A DNA stretch of 42,048 bases from Methanothrix sp. (GCF_024518575.1 NZ_JANIHG010000011.1:1-42048); one strand, 5' to 3'. Shown: positions 8,355-17,059, numbered from the stretch's first letter. Numbers and translations: made by a program. The notes: generated by a model not told the origin, from the letters alone.

Positions 8355-8362
8355 AATATAAG
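8355..8362 (-). promoter_or_regulatory. Possible TATA box of tRNA-Pro
   Basis: The minus strand reads CCTTATATTG about 35 bases before the tRNA 5' end, a reasonable distance for an archaeal tRNA promoter with a short 5' leader removed by RNase P. Confidence 0.35.
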
Positions 8363-8551
8363 GGTTTCCCAAGATCATGCGGCCGGCTTGAAGAACAGTT
8401 ATGGGGCTTTCAGCCCATCCGTGAAGGGGGCTCACCGCGCTCCGATTGGCTTAGACTTCGTCGGGATCTCGAAGAAAGGTCGATGGATCCTCCCTGTCAC
8501 TAATGCAAGTTAAATCTAAATAGAGATACCATCATATTTTAATATTGAAGA

Positions 8552-9538
8552 TTGGACTGGGGTGGGAGCATATTCGTATTAAAAATAGGTAATTTAATTC
8601 GAGCGCTGATGCCGGCATTGCTGCTGATTTTCATGGCAGCTACGTCCGGCGCAATCACGGGATTGCAGAAGGATCAGCCCGCCTTAACGCCAGTACAGGC
8701 CCTTCATACCGGCACGGCAACAGGTACTGCGGCGACAGTTACGGAGCCTGTAATGGATAACAGAACTGTGTACTACGCAGACGCGAGGGAGTCGCCGGGC
8801 TCCGTCTACTACGCGGAGCTCGGGGGCGCAGGAGGGATGCCTCACTACACAAGGAGGAGCGGAAACATATACAGCTTCGCGTTCCATCCAGGGGTACCTG
8901 AGAAGCTTTACTTCGTCAATGCTAACGAGAACAGGATATACCTGACTGCCCTGACCGGCACTGGCTATTCAGCAGAGCAGACGGTGTACACGCACAGCAC
9001 CTACGTAAGGGACATAGCTTTCGCACTCGATGACGCAGGTGATCTGCATCTCTACTTCAGCGAGGCCACAGGTGCGGGAGCCAACGGAATGATTTACAGG
9101 CTTGAAGGCGATGGAACCGCGACCCCCTTCTACGAGGTCAGGCTCTCAGATGTGGGCGGTTCCTGGGCAGGCGACTTCGCGTTCGATACTGAGGGAAACC
9201 TGTACCTGAGTTCTGGAAACCGCATCCCCGCAAGCATATATCGGGTGAGATCAGGAAGCGGTGCTGTTGAGACCGTCTATACCGATAATGCGGAGCCGAT
9301 AAAAGGGCTGATCGTGCAGGATGGGCAGATCTACTACGCAAATTGGAGAAAAACAATCTATTTGCTCACAAACGGGACGAAAAACGACTTCTACACCGAC
9401 CCGAACAGGACCTGGCTCTCGGACGTGGGATTCAGGCGCGCTCTGAGTGCTGATGAGGTGCCAAGAGCTGGGACATATAGCAGAGTGCGGCCAGGGGATT
9501 TAACGACAAGAAGGACCATGAGTGCTGCCCCAAGCTAG
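8552..9538 (+). CDS. Secreted beta-propeller-like protein
   Basis: About 328 aa. A signal segment (IRALMPALLLIFMAATSGA) is followed by a Thr/Ala-rich stretch (about 38-65) and repeated units with the rhythm YYA-, LYFVN-, LYFSEATG-, NLYLSSG-, IYYANW-, typical of NHL/SMP-30-like propeller blades. The blades bind ligands or other proteins in many cell-surface proteins of methanogens; no specific role can be given. The start is uncertain: TTG at 8552 keeps the charged n-region (K, R) of the signal peptide, while ATG 8609 leaves a short, uncharged one. An AT-rich promoter-like stretch (CATATTTTAATATT, 8533-8546) lies just upstream, so the transcript would have almost no leader. The C-terminal about 25 residues are basic and low in structure. 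Confidence 0.62.
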   Translation: MDWGGSIFVLKIGNLIRALMPALLLIFMAATSGAITGLQKDQPALTPVQALHTGTATGTAATVTEPVMDNRTVYYADARESPGSVYYAELGGAGGMPHYTRRSGNIYSFAFHPGVPEKLYFVNANENRIYLTALTGTGYSAEQTVYTHSTYVRDIAFALDDAGDLHLYFSEATGAGANGMIYRLEGDGTATPFYEVRLSDVGGSWAGDFAFDTEGNLYLSSGNRIPASIYRVRSGSGAVETVYTDNAEPIKGLIVQDGQIYYANWRKTIYLLTNGTKNDFYTDPNRTWLSDVGFRRALSADEVPRAGTYSRVRPGDLTTRRTMSAAPS

Positions 9539-9902
9539 CTGTATCCTGAGCTTTCCCTATATTTTCTTCTTCTGCTGTTTCTGCTCGTGGACTTATTCGC
9601 TGAAAATACATCGGATCTTCTGAGGCGGCATACGAATAAAAATTCCAAAGTATATGGCCGCTTTAGCGATGCATGTTGAGCCGCCAAAAGGCACCATTCA
9701 TTGGAGCACCTTATGCGCTAATTTTAAATAGAGTTACCTACATTATCAATTAAAACAGACCTGATATATCTATCAGGCTTGCGGAAGTGGTAAAGGAGGG
9801 TCTTGAAGAGAGTAGTGATTAGCATTTTATAATATTCAATAACTGTATGACAAATCAGTACAACTTGTATAGCATGTAGAGCATCTTGAAGAGGTGTTAT
9901 TC
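9539..9902 (+). promoter_or_regulatory. Long leader/promoter region of the OFA carrier gene
   Basis: No gene is visible in about 360 bases. A TATA-like box AATTTTAAATAG (9719-9730) would start a leader of about 150 nt that includes the hairpin at 9760-9777. A 10-bp direct repeat TCTTGAAGAG occurs at 9801-9810 and 9884-9893, the second copy running into the ribosome site GAGGTG (9891-9896). A nine-codon reading frame TTG..TAA (9803-9832) follows GGAGG (9795-9799). A second AT-rich box (TTTTATAATATTC, about 9826-9837) could serve as the proximal promoter. Confidence 0.4.
9760..9777 (+). promoter_or_regulatory. CCTGATA hairpin/operator in the OFA leader
   Basis: CCTGATA and TATCAGG form a perfect 7-bp inverted repeat around a 4-base loop. 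It lies about 30 bases after a TATA-like box and about 125 bases before the carrier start. It could be a dimeric-repressor operator or an RNA hairpin. Confidence 0.45.
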
Positions 9903-11186
9903 ATGGCTGATGATGTGAAAATTATGGGCATGAAGGCCGAGTCCGGGCGCTGGATCCTCGTGATAGCTGGCCTTCTGATAGAGCTGTGTCTTGGTGCCAT
10001 TTATGCCTACAGTATCATCAACCCGCCGCTGAAGAAGCTGTTCACAGAGACCTACGGGCTGACCGTCAGCGCGACAGCTATGCAGATTCCGTACATCGTT
10101 TTCCTGCTGATCTTCGCCCTGACTATGCCGTTGGTCGGGAAGTACATAGAGAAGCTAGGTCCGAGGAAGGTCGGAATCGGAGGCGGCGTTCTTGTGGGGC
10201 TTGGATGGATCCTGGCGTCCTTCTCCACATCTCCAACGACGCTTGCGATATTCTACGGCGTTATCGGCGGTCTCGGTGTGGGAATAGCATACAACTGCCC
10301 GATCACGACATCTGCGAGATGGTTCCCGGATAAGAGAGGTCTCGCCGTAGGCCTGACAGTTCTTGGTTTCGGCTTCTCTGCAGCCGTCACCGGCCCGATA
10401 GCGGATTATCTAACCGCAAACTTCGGCGTGCTGAACATGTTCCGCTTCCTCGGGATAGCCTTCCTGATAATAACAGTGGCTCTTTCGACAGTGCTGGTAT
10501 TCCCACCAGCCGGCTGGACTCCAGCGGGCTGGAAGCCGCCTGAGCCGAAGGCCGGAGCAGCTCCGAAAGCAGAATTCATGAGGGGCGAGATGACCAAGAC
10601 CACGACGTTCTACGGACTCTGGATATGCTACACGATAGGCACACTTGCAGGGCTGATGGCCATAGGAGTCTCCAAGCCAGTTGGCCTTGAGGTTGCAGCC
10701 AACGCTGGCATGGACCAGGCGAGGGCCTCTGCACTCATGACCAGCCTTATAATTCCGTTCGCATTCTTTAATGGCGGTGGAAGGCCGCTATTCGGGTGGC
10801 TCACGGATAAGCTCACCCCACCAAGGGCTGCGATGCTGTCGTTCATACTGATACTGCTGGCGTCGCTGCTGATATACATGAGCCCGGCGTCCGTCTCTGC
10901 TTACACAGTAAGCTTCGCCATCCTGTGGATGTGTCTGGGTGGTTGGCTGGCGATCGCCCCGACAGCAACTGCGAGCTTCTTCGGCACAAAGGACTACGCT
11001 CGCAACTACGGGCTGGTCTTCACAGCGTACGGCGCAGGCGCGGTCATCGGCAACATCATGGCAGGCCAGGCCAAGGACATCTTCGGCGCGTACATCCAGG
11101 TCTTCCCGTATGTGGCTGTGCTGGCCGTCATCGGCTTCATTGTGGCCATGACAATGCTCAAGCCGCCAAAGCCGAAGACAGCATGA
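9903..11186 (+). CDS. OFA-family MFS transporter (oxalate/formate antiporter family)
   Basis: 427 aa with about 12 membrane helices. The N-terminal segment LCLGAIYAYSIINPPL is the OFA family hallmark, followed by GKYIEKLGPRKVG (MFS motif A region), GVGIAYNCPITTSARWFPDKRG, and in the second half RPLFGWLTDKLTPPRAA and FGTKDYARNYGLVFTAYGAGA. OFA carriers move small monocarboxylates or dicarboxylates such as oxalate and formate. In an acetate-using methanogen acetate uptake is a plausible role, but this is inference. The start is the ATG six bases after GAGGTG (9891-9896). It is a single gene with a long leader and a strong 3' hairpin. Confidence 0.85.
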   Translation: MADDVKIMGMKAESGRWILVIAGLLIELCLGAIYAYSIINPPLKKLFTETYGLTVSATAMQIPYIVFLLIFALTMPLVGKYIEKLGPRKVGIGGGVLVGLGWILASFSTSPTTLAIFYGVIGGLGVGIAYNCPITTSARWFPDKRGLAVGLTVLGFGFSAAVTGPIADYLTANFGVLNMFRFLGIAFLIITVALSTVLVFPPAGWTPAGWKPPEPKAGAAPKAEFMRGEMTKTTTFYGLWICYTIGTLAGLMAIGVSKPVGLEVAANAGMDQARASALMTSLIIPFAFFNGGGRPLFGWLTDKLTPPRAAMLSFILILLASLLIYMSPASVSAYTVSFAILWMCLGGWLAIAPTATASFFGTKDYARNYGLVFTAYGAGAVIGNIMAGQAKDIFGAYIQVFPYVAVLAVIGFIVAMTMLKPPKPKTA

Positions 11187-11192
11187 TTTAAA

Positions 11193-11243
11193 AACGTGCG
11201 CCCGGAAGATGCTCTGATAGCACCCCCGGGCGCGTTATTTTTA
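11193..11243 (+). terminator. Stem-loop terminator of the OFA carrier gene
   Basis: AACGTGCGCCCGG (11193-11205) pairs with CCCGGGCGCGTT (11225-11236), about 11 bp with one mismatch or bulge, and is followed by ATTTTTAT. It lies seven bases after the stop codon. The convergent gene on the other strand ends 25-30 bases further on, so it may serve both. Confidence 0.6.
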
Positions 11244-11267
11244 TGATCACCTTTTCAGACGTTTGCT

Positions 11268-12251
11268 TCAGATGTAGAGTGCATATCCAGGCTCGACCCA
11301 TAGCGTGGTGGTCACGCCCCTCGGATAATACTTGGGCTTCCCGTAGAAGAACTGACCGTCCCAGACCTTTATGAAGTGCTCCATGTTGCCCACGACCTTG
11401 AGGGTGAACGAGCCGTCAAGGGGATCTCCTCCCCTCCCGTCTGTTCCAACATATACATCATCCAGGTATACATCATAGCCTCTCATGCCCGTGGATTTAA
11501 TGATCACAACAGTATCGCCAGCCTGTGATGGCGCTACCGGCACAGACGGCGGGGTGGAGATCTGGACCGCGCTAACAGCGGTGACCTGAGGGGCTGTTTG
11601 CTGCGGTGCAGTTTGAACTGCCGGAACGACATCTATGACGACGATATTGCTCGGGATGCTGTTCGCTATGAAGAACACTATGTTTCTACCAACAGAATCT
11701 GCCCTGAAGTTCATCTCGTTGAGACCGGGGAAGATCGGGTACTGTCTGCGGTTGATCGTGTTGTTCGGGTATATCTCGTAGATGTCGGCCACACCATCAC
11801 CTGTGGAATCTGCGATTAGCCTGAGGAGTGTGTTCACTGGGCATACAACGTACTGCGTCCATTTGTCAGGTCCGGCGATCCAGAGCTGGTTTGTTCCCAG
11901 AAGGGAGGCGCGCGATACAAACTCCCTGTAGGGTATCGGCTCAGCTCCGAACAGATAGACGAGCTGCGGCTCATGTCCTCTGATCTCAATCCTCCGTGGC
12001 TGGCTCAGGCCGGATGTCATGGATACAGAGGAAGATACAGAAGAGCTGCTGAAGTAGAACTGGCTGAAGAAGGACCTGCTGGCGTTGTCGAAGTTATCCA
12101 TCATCGAGAATGTCATGTTCGAGCTGAATCCGGGGACTGTCACATCCAGATAGCTGTAATTCGCATCACCAAATAGATCCTCCGGCGTTATCGAGGCTGC
12201 TGTGCCTGCGATCGCGCCCGCAATCAGCAACAACATCATGAGAGTTCTCAA
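11268..12251 (-). CDS. Secreted protein with a C-terminal PEGA-like domain
   Basis: About 327 aa. A signal peptide (MLLLIAGAIAGTAAS) leads into a Ser/Asn-rich region (about 45-85), a middle domain of unknown type (DSTGDGVADIYEIYPNN resembles a Ca-binding dockerin/EF-type loop), a Pro/Gln/Val-rich linker (about 212-245), and a C-terminal domain of about 80 residues (YDVYLDDVYVGTDG, FTLKVVGN, HFIKVW) resembling PEGA surface domains. Likely exported and surface-attached; no function assigned. The TTG start at 12251 is chosen because GAGGTG (minus strand, 12263-12258) lies six bases before it. A GTG inside that site (12260) is the alternative. Single gene with its own TATA box. Confidence 0.65.
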   Translation of the reverse strand: MRTLMMLLLIAGAIAGTAASITPEDLFGDANYSYLDVTVPGFSSNMTFSMMDNFDNASRSFFSQFYFSSSSVSSSVSMTSGLSQPRRIEIRGHEPQLVYLFGAEPIPYREFVSRASLLGTNQLWIAGPDKWTQYVVCPVNTLLRLIADSTGDGVADIYEIYPNNTINRRQYPIFPGLNEMNFRADSVGRNIVFFIANSIPSNIVVIDVVPAVQTAPQQTAPQVTAVSAVQISTPPSVPVAPSQAGDTVVIIKSTGMRGYDVYLDDVYVGTDGRGGDPLDGSFTLKVVGNMEHFIKVWDGQFFYGKPKYYPRGVTTTLWVEPGYALYI

Positions 12252-12283
12252 ATCAAACACCTCAGGAGACCATTGATTAACGC

Positions 12284-12293
12284 ATTATATATC
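12284..12293 (-). promoter_or_regulatory. TATA box of the PEGA-like protein gene
   Basis: The minus strand reads GATATATAAT about 35-40 bases before the TTG at 12251, predicting initiation near 12262 and a very short leader containing GAGGTG. Confidence 0.6.
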
Positions 12294-12297
12294 ACTG

Positions 12298-12335
12298 AGC
12301 ATCCTGTGGGACTCACATGAGCCCAACAGGATGCT
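12298..12335. promoter_or_regulatory. 38-base palindrome upstream of a TATA box
   Basis: AGCATCCTGT (12298-12307) and ACAGGATGCT (12326-12335) are perfect 10-bp arms. Inside, GGG pairs with CCC and CTC with GAG, with a bulged A on the right side and ACAT at the tip. It begins four bases upstream (minus strand) of the TATA box of the PEGA-like gene, where transcription factor B and regulators bind. Either an operator or an RNA hairpin of the opposite transcript. Confidence 0.5.
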
Positions 12336-12622
12336 GATATTTCCACATGTAGATACACGCCTCAAATATCCCTTGGCGCATCTCCACAGGAGGTGTTGAG
12401 ACAGATCTCTCGTGCGCAGTATGCCCCAATCCCATCACCTATATGCTGAGATCAGCTGATGAGCCATTGAGGATTATGAGCGGCAATTGCTTCTTAGAGG
12501 CCATGGAGTATCGAGGGATGTTTGCATAACAGGGTTCTTCATCACAAGGTTCTTCTTCGGGATCTGTAATACTCTGACTCAAACATCAAGCCCCGGGGCT
12601 GTGCGTCTCATGAGGGATCAGG

Positions 12623-13420
12623 TTGAGTGAATACATACCTTTGCAGGCAGAGATCGTGGATATCGATCGCGTAACACATGATTCGTATCTCATATCTCTC
12701 CAGATACTGGACAGGGATGTGAGCTTCACATACAGACCGGGACAGTTTGTCATGGTCTCGCTTTTTGGAATGGGCGAGTGCCCCATATCGATAGCATCGA
12801 GCCCGACGAGAAATGTCCTGCAGCTATGCATCCGGAGGGCAGGGCGAATAACAAACGGGATAATGGACTCCATGATAGGTGATGTTCTAGGCATCCGCGG
12901 GCCGCTGGGAAACGGGTTTCCGGTCGATAAAATGCATAAAAGGATTATCATAGCAGGGGGCGGTTCCGGCTTCGCGACCCTGAGGTCTCTGATAAACTAT
13001 ATCGTGGATAGAAGGGATGAGTTCGATGAGGTCTTTGTGGCATACGGAGCCAGAACCCGTCAGGATCTTTACTTCATGCAGGAGTACAAGTCCTGGAAGA
13101 TGGATGGCATCGAGATCGAGCTGACTGTGGACGTCGGCGATGAATCCTGGAGGGGTAACGTCGGGATGGTCCCTGAGCTGCTTGATAGAATGGAGATATC
13201 GCCACCTGCATCCGCTGCGATCTGCGGCCCGATGCCCATGATCCACGCAGTCACGAAAAAGCTCTTGGAGAATGGCTTCAGTGAATCAGACATATTTGTA
13301 TCGATGGAGAGGCACATGAAATGCGGGATCGGGAAGTGCGAGCACTGCACCATCGGGCCCTACCGTGTATGCAAAGAGGGGCCGGTCTTCCCGTACAATA
13401 TGATCAGAGACCTGCTCTGA
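12623..13420 (+). CDS. FAD/NAD(P)-binding [2Fe-2S] electron-transfer subunit (HydG/AsrB/PyrK type)
   Basis: 265 aa from a TTG start with GAGGGA seven bases upstream. The order is ferredoxin reductase-like: FAD-binding YRPGQFVMVS (37-46) with CPISIAS (53-59), the nucleotide-binding segment IIIAGGGSGFATLRSL (108-123), CGPMPM (201-206), and a C-terminal [2Fe-2S] motif with C234, C239, C242 and C250. This is the layout of sulfhydrogenase gamma, anaerobic sulfite reductase B and PyrK subunits, which pass electrons between NAD(P)H and a partner enzyme. No hydrogenase, sulfite reductase or PyrD gene lies nearby, so its partner is unknown. It converges with trkH, the stops being two bases apart. Confidence 0.78.
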   Translation: MSEYIPLQAEIVDIDRVTHDSYLISLQILDRDVSFTYRPGQFVMVSLFGMGECPISIASSPTRNVLQLCIRRAGRITNGIMDSMIGDVLGIRGPLGNGFPVDKMHKRIIIAGGGSGFATLRSLINYIVDRRDEFDEVFVAYGARTRQDLYFMQEYKSWKMDGIEIELTVDVGDESWRGNVGMVPELLDRMEISPPASAAICGPMPMIHAVTKKLLENGFSESDIFVSMERHMKCGIGKCEHCTIGPYRVCKEGPVFPYNMIRDLL

Positions 13421-13422
13421 TC

Positions 13423-14997
13423 TCACTTTTTCCAGAAATCCGGGAGAAGGAGCACAAGAACCGTCATGATCTCGAGCCTGCCCATCCACATGCAGAGAAT
13501 AAGTATCAACTTGCCCACCGGATGTATGGCGGAATAATTCATGTATGGGCCCACCGGGCCGAAACCAGGCCCGACGTTTCCAAGACATGAGGCAACCGCG
13601 GATACGATGGCCTCCAGATTCATCGCCTGATCGGAGTACGAGACCGCGGCGAGCATTACAGATGCCAGGGCGAAGGTCAGCATGTAAATCCCGAAGAAGC
13701 TTAGCGTGGAGCGAACGATCTCCTCCCTGATAGCGGTATCATGAAGCTTTACCTGTATCACTGCCTTCGGATGTATTGCAAACATGAGCTCTCTCTGAAC
13801 GTATTTCAGCATCAGCAGGAGCCTGACGACCTTTATGGCACCACCGGTCGATCCGGCACATGCGCCCACGAACATCAGCAGCAGCAGCACGATCTTCGCT
13901 GCTGGAGACCACGTGTCGAAGTTTGTTGTCGAGAAGCCGGTCGTGGTCATGATGGAGACGACCTGAAAGAGCGCGTATCTTATGCGATCTTGAACAGGGA
14001 TCAACATGCCGGCAGTGGCGGCGATGAAAAGTGTGGAGATTATCACGATAAAAGAGTAGAGCCTGAACTCCGGATCCCTGATCAGGCTCATCCTGTCCTG
14101 GTATATTGTCTTGTAATGGAGCGCGAAGTTTGCTCCTGCCAGGAACATGAACAAAACTACTATGTATTCGATCAAAGCGCTCCCGTAAGCCTCTATGCTT
14201 ATCGACTGGGGAGAGAATCCGCCTGTGGCCATCGTGGTGAATGTGGTGCATATGGCGTCGTAAAGCGGCATTCCGGCCACTTTGAGAAGAACGACCTCGA
14301 TGATTGAGAGTGAGAGGTAGATCCCCCAGAGCAGCTCTGCGGTCTGTCTTATCCTGGGCGTCAACGACTCCTTATCAGGCCCGGGGACCTCTGCTCTGTA
14401 AAGCTGCCTGCCTGCAACCCCAAGCCTAGGGAGTATTGCAACGAACAGGAGGATTATGCCCATTCCGCCCAGCCACTGGGAGAATGACCTCCAGAAGAGG
14501 AGGCCGTAGTAAGTGGGCTGTTCGGGTAGCATAGCAGATACAGTTGTATTCGTTGTTGTCCAGAGGAGGTACTCGACAGATCCAGCAACTACGAACGCAA
14601 TGCTCCGGTTCGCCAGCTCGCCATCTATGATCCAGTATCCATCGCTGTTGCTCTCAGTGAGCACCGATGCGCCGGTTGTGGTGAATCCGGACATCGATTC
14701 GAAGAGCGAGTCTGTGGGCCCCATCCCCAGCAGTATGTAGGGCATCGCGCCTATCATCGCAGCTATCAGCCAGCCGAAGGCCACAAGCGCGAACCCATTC
14801 TTTATGCTGAGATCCCCCATCTCGCCGTGCCTTCTGAGAAGAGAGCTGAGTCCCAGCGCGATTATCGATGTGAACGCGAAGGCCACGACGCCCTCGGGCT
14901 CTCTGTAGTATGCCGCGACCATGCCAGGAAAGAGCATCAGTATGCCGATTATCCTGAGCAGATCACCGAATGAGTACAGGAGGATTTTTACGTTCAT
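13423..14997 (-). CDS. trkH: TrkH/KtrB-family potassium channel subunit
   Basis: 524 aa, multi-spanning. The four selectivity-filter repeats are visible: SGFTTTGAS (about 103-111), [18 protein letters not shown] and [12 protein letters not shown], each followed by a hydrophobic segment. TrkH forms the K+-conducting membrane subunit and normally works with the cytoplasmic NAD-binding TrkA, for which I see no gene in the window. The C-terminal [17 protein letters not shown] is typical of the family. A TATA-like box and an overlapping perfect palindrome lie about 75-95 bases upstream, suggesting regulated expression. Confidence 0.88.
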   Translation of the reverse strand: MNVKILLYSFGDLLRIIGILMLFPGMVAAYYREPEGVVAFAFTSIIALGLSSLLRRHGEMGDLSIKNGFALVAFGWLIAAMIGAMPYILLGMGPTDSLFESMSGFTTTGASVLTESNSDGYWIIDGELANRSIAFVVAGSVEYLLWTTTNTTVSAMLPEQPTYYGLLFWRSFSQWLGGMGIILLFVAILPRLGVAGRQLYRAEVPGPDKESLTPRIRQTAELLWGIYLSLSIIEVVLLKVAGMPLYDAICTTFTTMATGGFSPQSISIEAYGSALIEYIVVLFMFLAGANFALHYKTIYQDRMSLIRDPEFRLYSFIVIISTLFIAATAGMLIPVQDRIRYALFQVVSIMTTTGFSTTNFDTWSPAAKIVLLLLMFVGACAGSTGGAIKVVRLLLMLKYVQRELMFAIHPKAVIQVKLHDTAIREEIVRSTLSFFGIYMLTFALASVMLAAVSYSDQAMNLEAIVSAVASCLGNVGPGFGPVGPYMNYSAIHPVGKLILILCMWMGRLEIMTVLVLLLPDFWKK

Positions 14998-15070
14998 GCA
15001 GATGCCACTTGGGTCCAGAGCTTACCGGAGCCCTTTCTGAGGCTCCACATCCTATCAGGTCCTGCGACAT

Positions 15071-15093
15071 ATCATGTTCATGATCATAAAGCT
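15071..15093 (-). promoter_or_regulatory. trkH promoter with an overlapping palindrome
   Basis: The minus strand reads AAGCTTTATGATC (about 15093-15081), a TATA-like box. The perfect palindrome ATCATG-TT-CATGAT (15071-15084) overlaps its downstream edge, lying between the box and the predicted start near 15060. That is a classic place for a repressor. A weaker GGAGCC/GGCTCC hairpin (15027-15046) is in the leader. Confidence 0.45.
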
Positions 15094-15248
15094 TAGCATC
15101 GCCGGTACCAGGGTGGAAGGGGATCGTGGCTCAAGCACAGCTCCTCAGCTGGAACCTGCGGCCGCCATCCAGCGTGGATGTCGGCGGTATCCTGAAGCAG
15201 AGATCCGGCCAAAAAGGTTAAATGATTGAAGGACTACCATTGCTCCGC

Positions 15249-15323
15249 GCTCCGGTAGTGTAGCTCGGCCAATCATGAAGGACTCTCACTCCTTCGACTA
15301 GGGTTCAAATCCCTACCGGAGCA
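15249..15323 (+). tRNA. tRNA-Glu (CTC)
   Basis: Acceptor GCTCCGG pairs with CCGGAGC. The anticodon stem AAGGA/TCCTT closes the loop CTCTCAC with anticodon CTC, and the T arm is TAGGG-TTCAAAT-CCCTA. The discriminator is A and, unlike tRNA-Pro in this window, CCA is encoded next (15324-15326). Confidence 0.93.
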
Positions 15324-15326
15324 CCA

Positions 15327-15778
15327 TTCTTCCGGCAAAACTGCAGTCATGCAGGTTGATTTCGGACTGCAATTATCGCTTTTGTGCTCAGAATTGCATT
15401 CTGCGGATCCAGCGATATTGATTGTGTGCTGAGTTGAAGTCCGTTTCTGTGTTCCAGGTAGCGTCTCGAATATCTGAACACGCATTCGGGGTGATGGCTG
15501 CTTAAATTCCATGAATTCGATGGATGCTGTGCAACTCGAAGAGTCAAGCACATGCAAGCAGTGCTCCTGAAGCAACCTGGAGTCCAGGCCAATAATATTA
15601 ATAAAGATCTATATTTGAGATCGAGCAGAATTTATAAATATTATCGTCAACTCCATCATTTGGCTCAGGGCCAGCATCTTCGTGCATGTGCGGATCTCAG
15701 CTTTGATGCCTGCTTTTAGAGTCTGTCCTTTCAACCACAGCACGTAGAGCACAGAGCCCTGGATGGAGGTTGATGTGC
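15327..15778 (+). other. Intergenic region and leader of the DRE-TIM synthase gene
   Basis: No gene is visible in about 450 bases; short minus-strand frames here run through the tRNA and have no protein pattern. A strong TATA box (15631-15640) would give a leader of about 115 nt before the ATG at 15779. I see no recognisable riboswitch in the leader, although its length would allow regulation. Confidence 0.5.
15631..15640 (+). promoter_or_regulatory. TATA box of the DRE-TIM synthase gene
   Basis: TTTATAAATA, the most consensus-like box in this gap, predicts initiation near 15660. Confidence 0.55.
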
Positions 15779-17059
15779 ATGCGGTTCATGTCCTATGAGG
15801 ATCTCCCGAAGATAAGATTGCCGAATGGAAATGATGTATTCATAAGCGACTCCACTCTTCGCGACGGGGCCCAGATGCCAGGGATCGTCATAACTCTGAG
15901 GGACAGGTTGAGGATATACGAGTACCTTCACAGGATAGGCATAGAGAAGCTGGAGGTATTCCTCTTCAGCACTACCGATAAGATGGCCGCAAGGGAGATG
16001 CTGGACAGGGGATACAATCCAGAGGTCACCGGCTGGAGCAGGGCGAACAAGAATGACATAGATCTTGTGTTGGAGATGGACGGGATCAGAGAGACAGGCA
16101 TACTGATGTCGGTCTCGGATCCTCACATACTGATAAAGATGGGGCTTACAGGGCGCGAGGCGGCGCGGGAGATGTACCTGAGCGCGCTTCAGTATGCAGT
16201 CGACCACGGTCTCAGAACCAGAGCGCATCTTGAGGACATCACACGCTCGGATCTGGAGGGCTTTGTCTACCCTCTTGTGAGGGATATAATCGACATAGAC
16301 AGGGATTGCACCATCCGCATCTGCGATACCCTCGGATACGGACTGCCATTCGATGGCCTGAACGATCCGTACTCGGTACCCAGCATGATCCGGAGGCTTC
16401 GCGAGCTGGGAGTCAGGAACATAGAGACGCACATACACGACGATTTCGGATTTGGCACAGCGAACTCCATCGTCGGATACTGGTACGGAGCAAACTGGTC
16501 GAACCTCACATTTCTGGGAATAGGGGAGAGGGCTGGAAACGCGGAGCTTGAGAAGGTTCTGCTGTTTCTGAAGACCAGGGTCGAGGGGTTCGAGAAGTAT
16601 GATCTCTCATGTTTAACGGAGTTCGCGCAGTTCATGGAGGAGCGGGTGGGCATAAGGGTGCCGAGGAATAAAGCCGTTGTCGGCAAAAACATATTCTCGC
16701 ACGAGAGCGGCATACACACAGCTGGCGTGATCAAGAACCCATTCACCTACGAGCCGTACCCGCCGGAGATCGTGGGGGCCACCAGGAGCCTCATGATAGG
16801 TCCGACATCCGGCAGAGAGGTCCTGAAGCTCAAGGTAGAGGAGGCGCTGAGAGAGCTCATGGACGTGGATGTCAGCATAAACAAGGACGACTGGCGGCTC
16901 AATCTCATGCACTCTGAGATAAAGAGGCTGTATGATGAGGAGAAGAGAAGGTCATGCATATCTGACGAGGAGCTGAAGGCGTACGTTGAGAAGTACTTCC
17001 TCTTCGAGTCGATATTCGAGAACGAGAGCCATACAAGTGGAGATCCCATGCCGGACTGA
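15779..17059 (+). CDS. DRE-TIM acyltransferase (citramalate/homocitrate/Re-citrate synthase family)
   Basis: 426 aa from the ATG eight bases after GGAGGT (15765-15770). The N-terminal DSTLRDGAQ (about residues 24-32) is the family's D-RE metal/base motif, and HIHDDFGFGTAN (H218, H220) gives the HxH metal ligands, followed by FLGIGERAGNAELEKV and NIFSHESGIHTAGV. These enzymes condense acetyl-CoA with a 2-oxoacid. The protein ends about 100 residues after the barrel and lacks the LeuA regulatory domain, so feedback-inhibited isopropylmalate synthase is unlikely. Homocitrate synthase, citramalate synthase or a Re-type citrate synthase feeding glutamate synthesis all fit; I cannot choose from sequence. 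It is a single gene with a long leader. Confidence 0.75.
   Translation: MRFMSYEDLPKIRLPNGNDVFISDSTLRDGAQMPGIVITLRDRLRIYEYLHRIGIEKLEVFLFSTTDKMAAREMLDRGYNPEVTGWSRANKNDIDLVLEMDGIRETGILMSVSDPHILIKMGLTGREAAREMYLSALQYAVDHGLRTRAHLEDITRSDLEGFVYPLVRDIIDIDRDCTIRICDTLGYGLPFDGLNDPYSVPSMIRRLRELGVRNIETHIHDDFGFGTANSIVGYWYGANWSNLTFLGIGERAGNAELEKVLLFLKTRVEGFEKYDLSCLTEFAQFMEERVGIRVPRNKAVVGKNIFSHESGIHTAGVIKNPFTYEPYPPEIVGATRSLMIGPTSGREVLKLKVEEALRELMDVDVSINKDDWRLNLMHSEIKRLYDEEKRRSCISDEELKAYVEKYFLFESIFENESHTSGDPMPD

Larger units (their letters stand above)
12252..12622. other. Divergent intergenic region
   Basis: It separates the PEGA-like gene (minus) from the electron-transfer gene (plus). It holds the minus-strand TATA box and the long palindrome at 12298-12335. 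Towards the plus-strand gene there is a short tandem repetition of GGTTCTTC (about 12533-12558) and the ribosome site GAGG (12612-12615). No gene is seen. Confidence 0.6.

Noticed and set aside
15273-15592. Minus-strand frames after tRNA-Glu
   Set aside because: They cross the tRNA gene or lack start signals and recognisable protein features.
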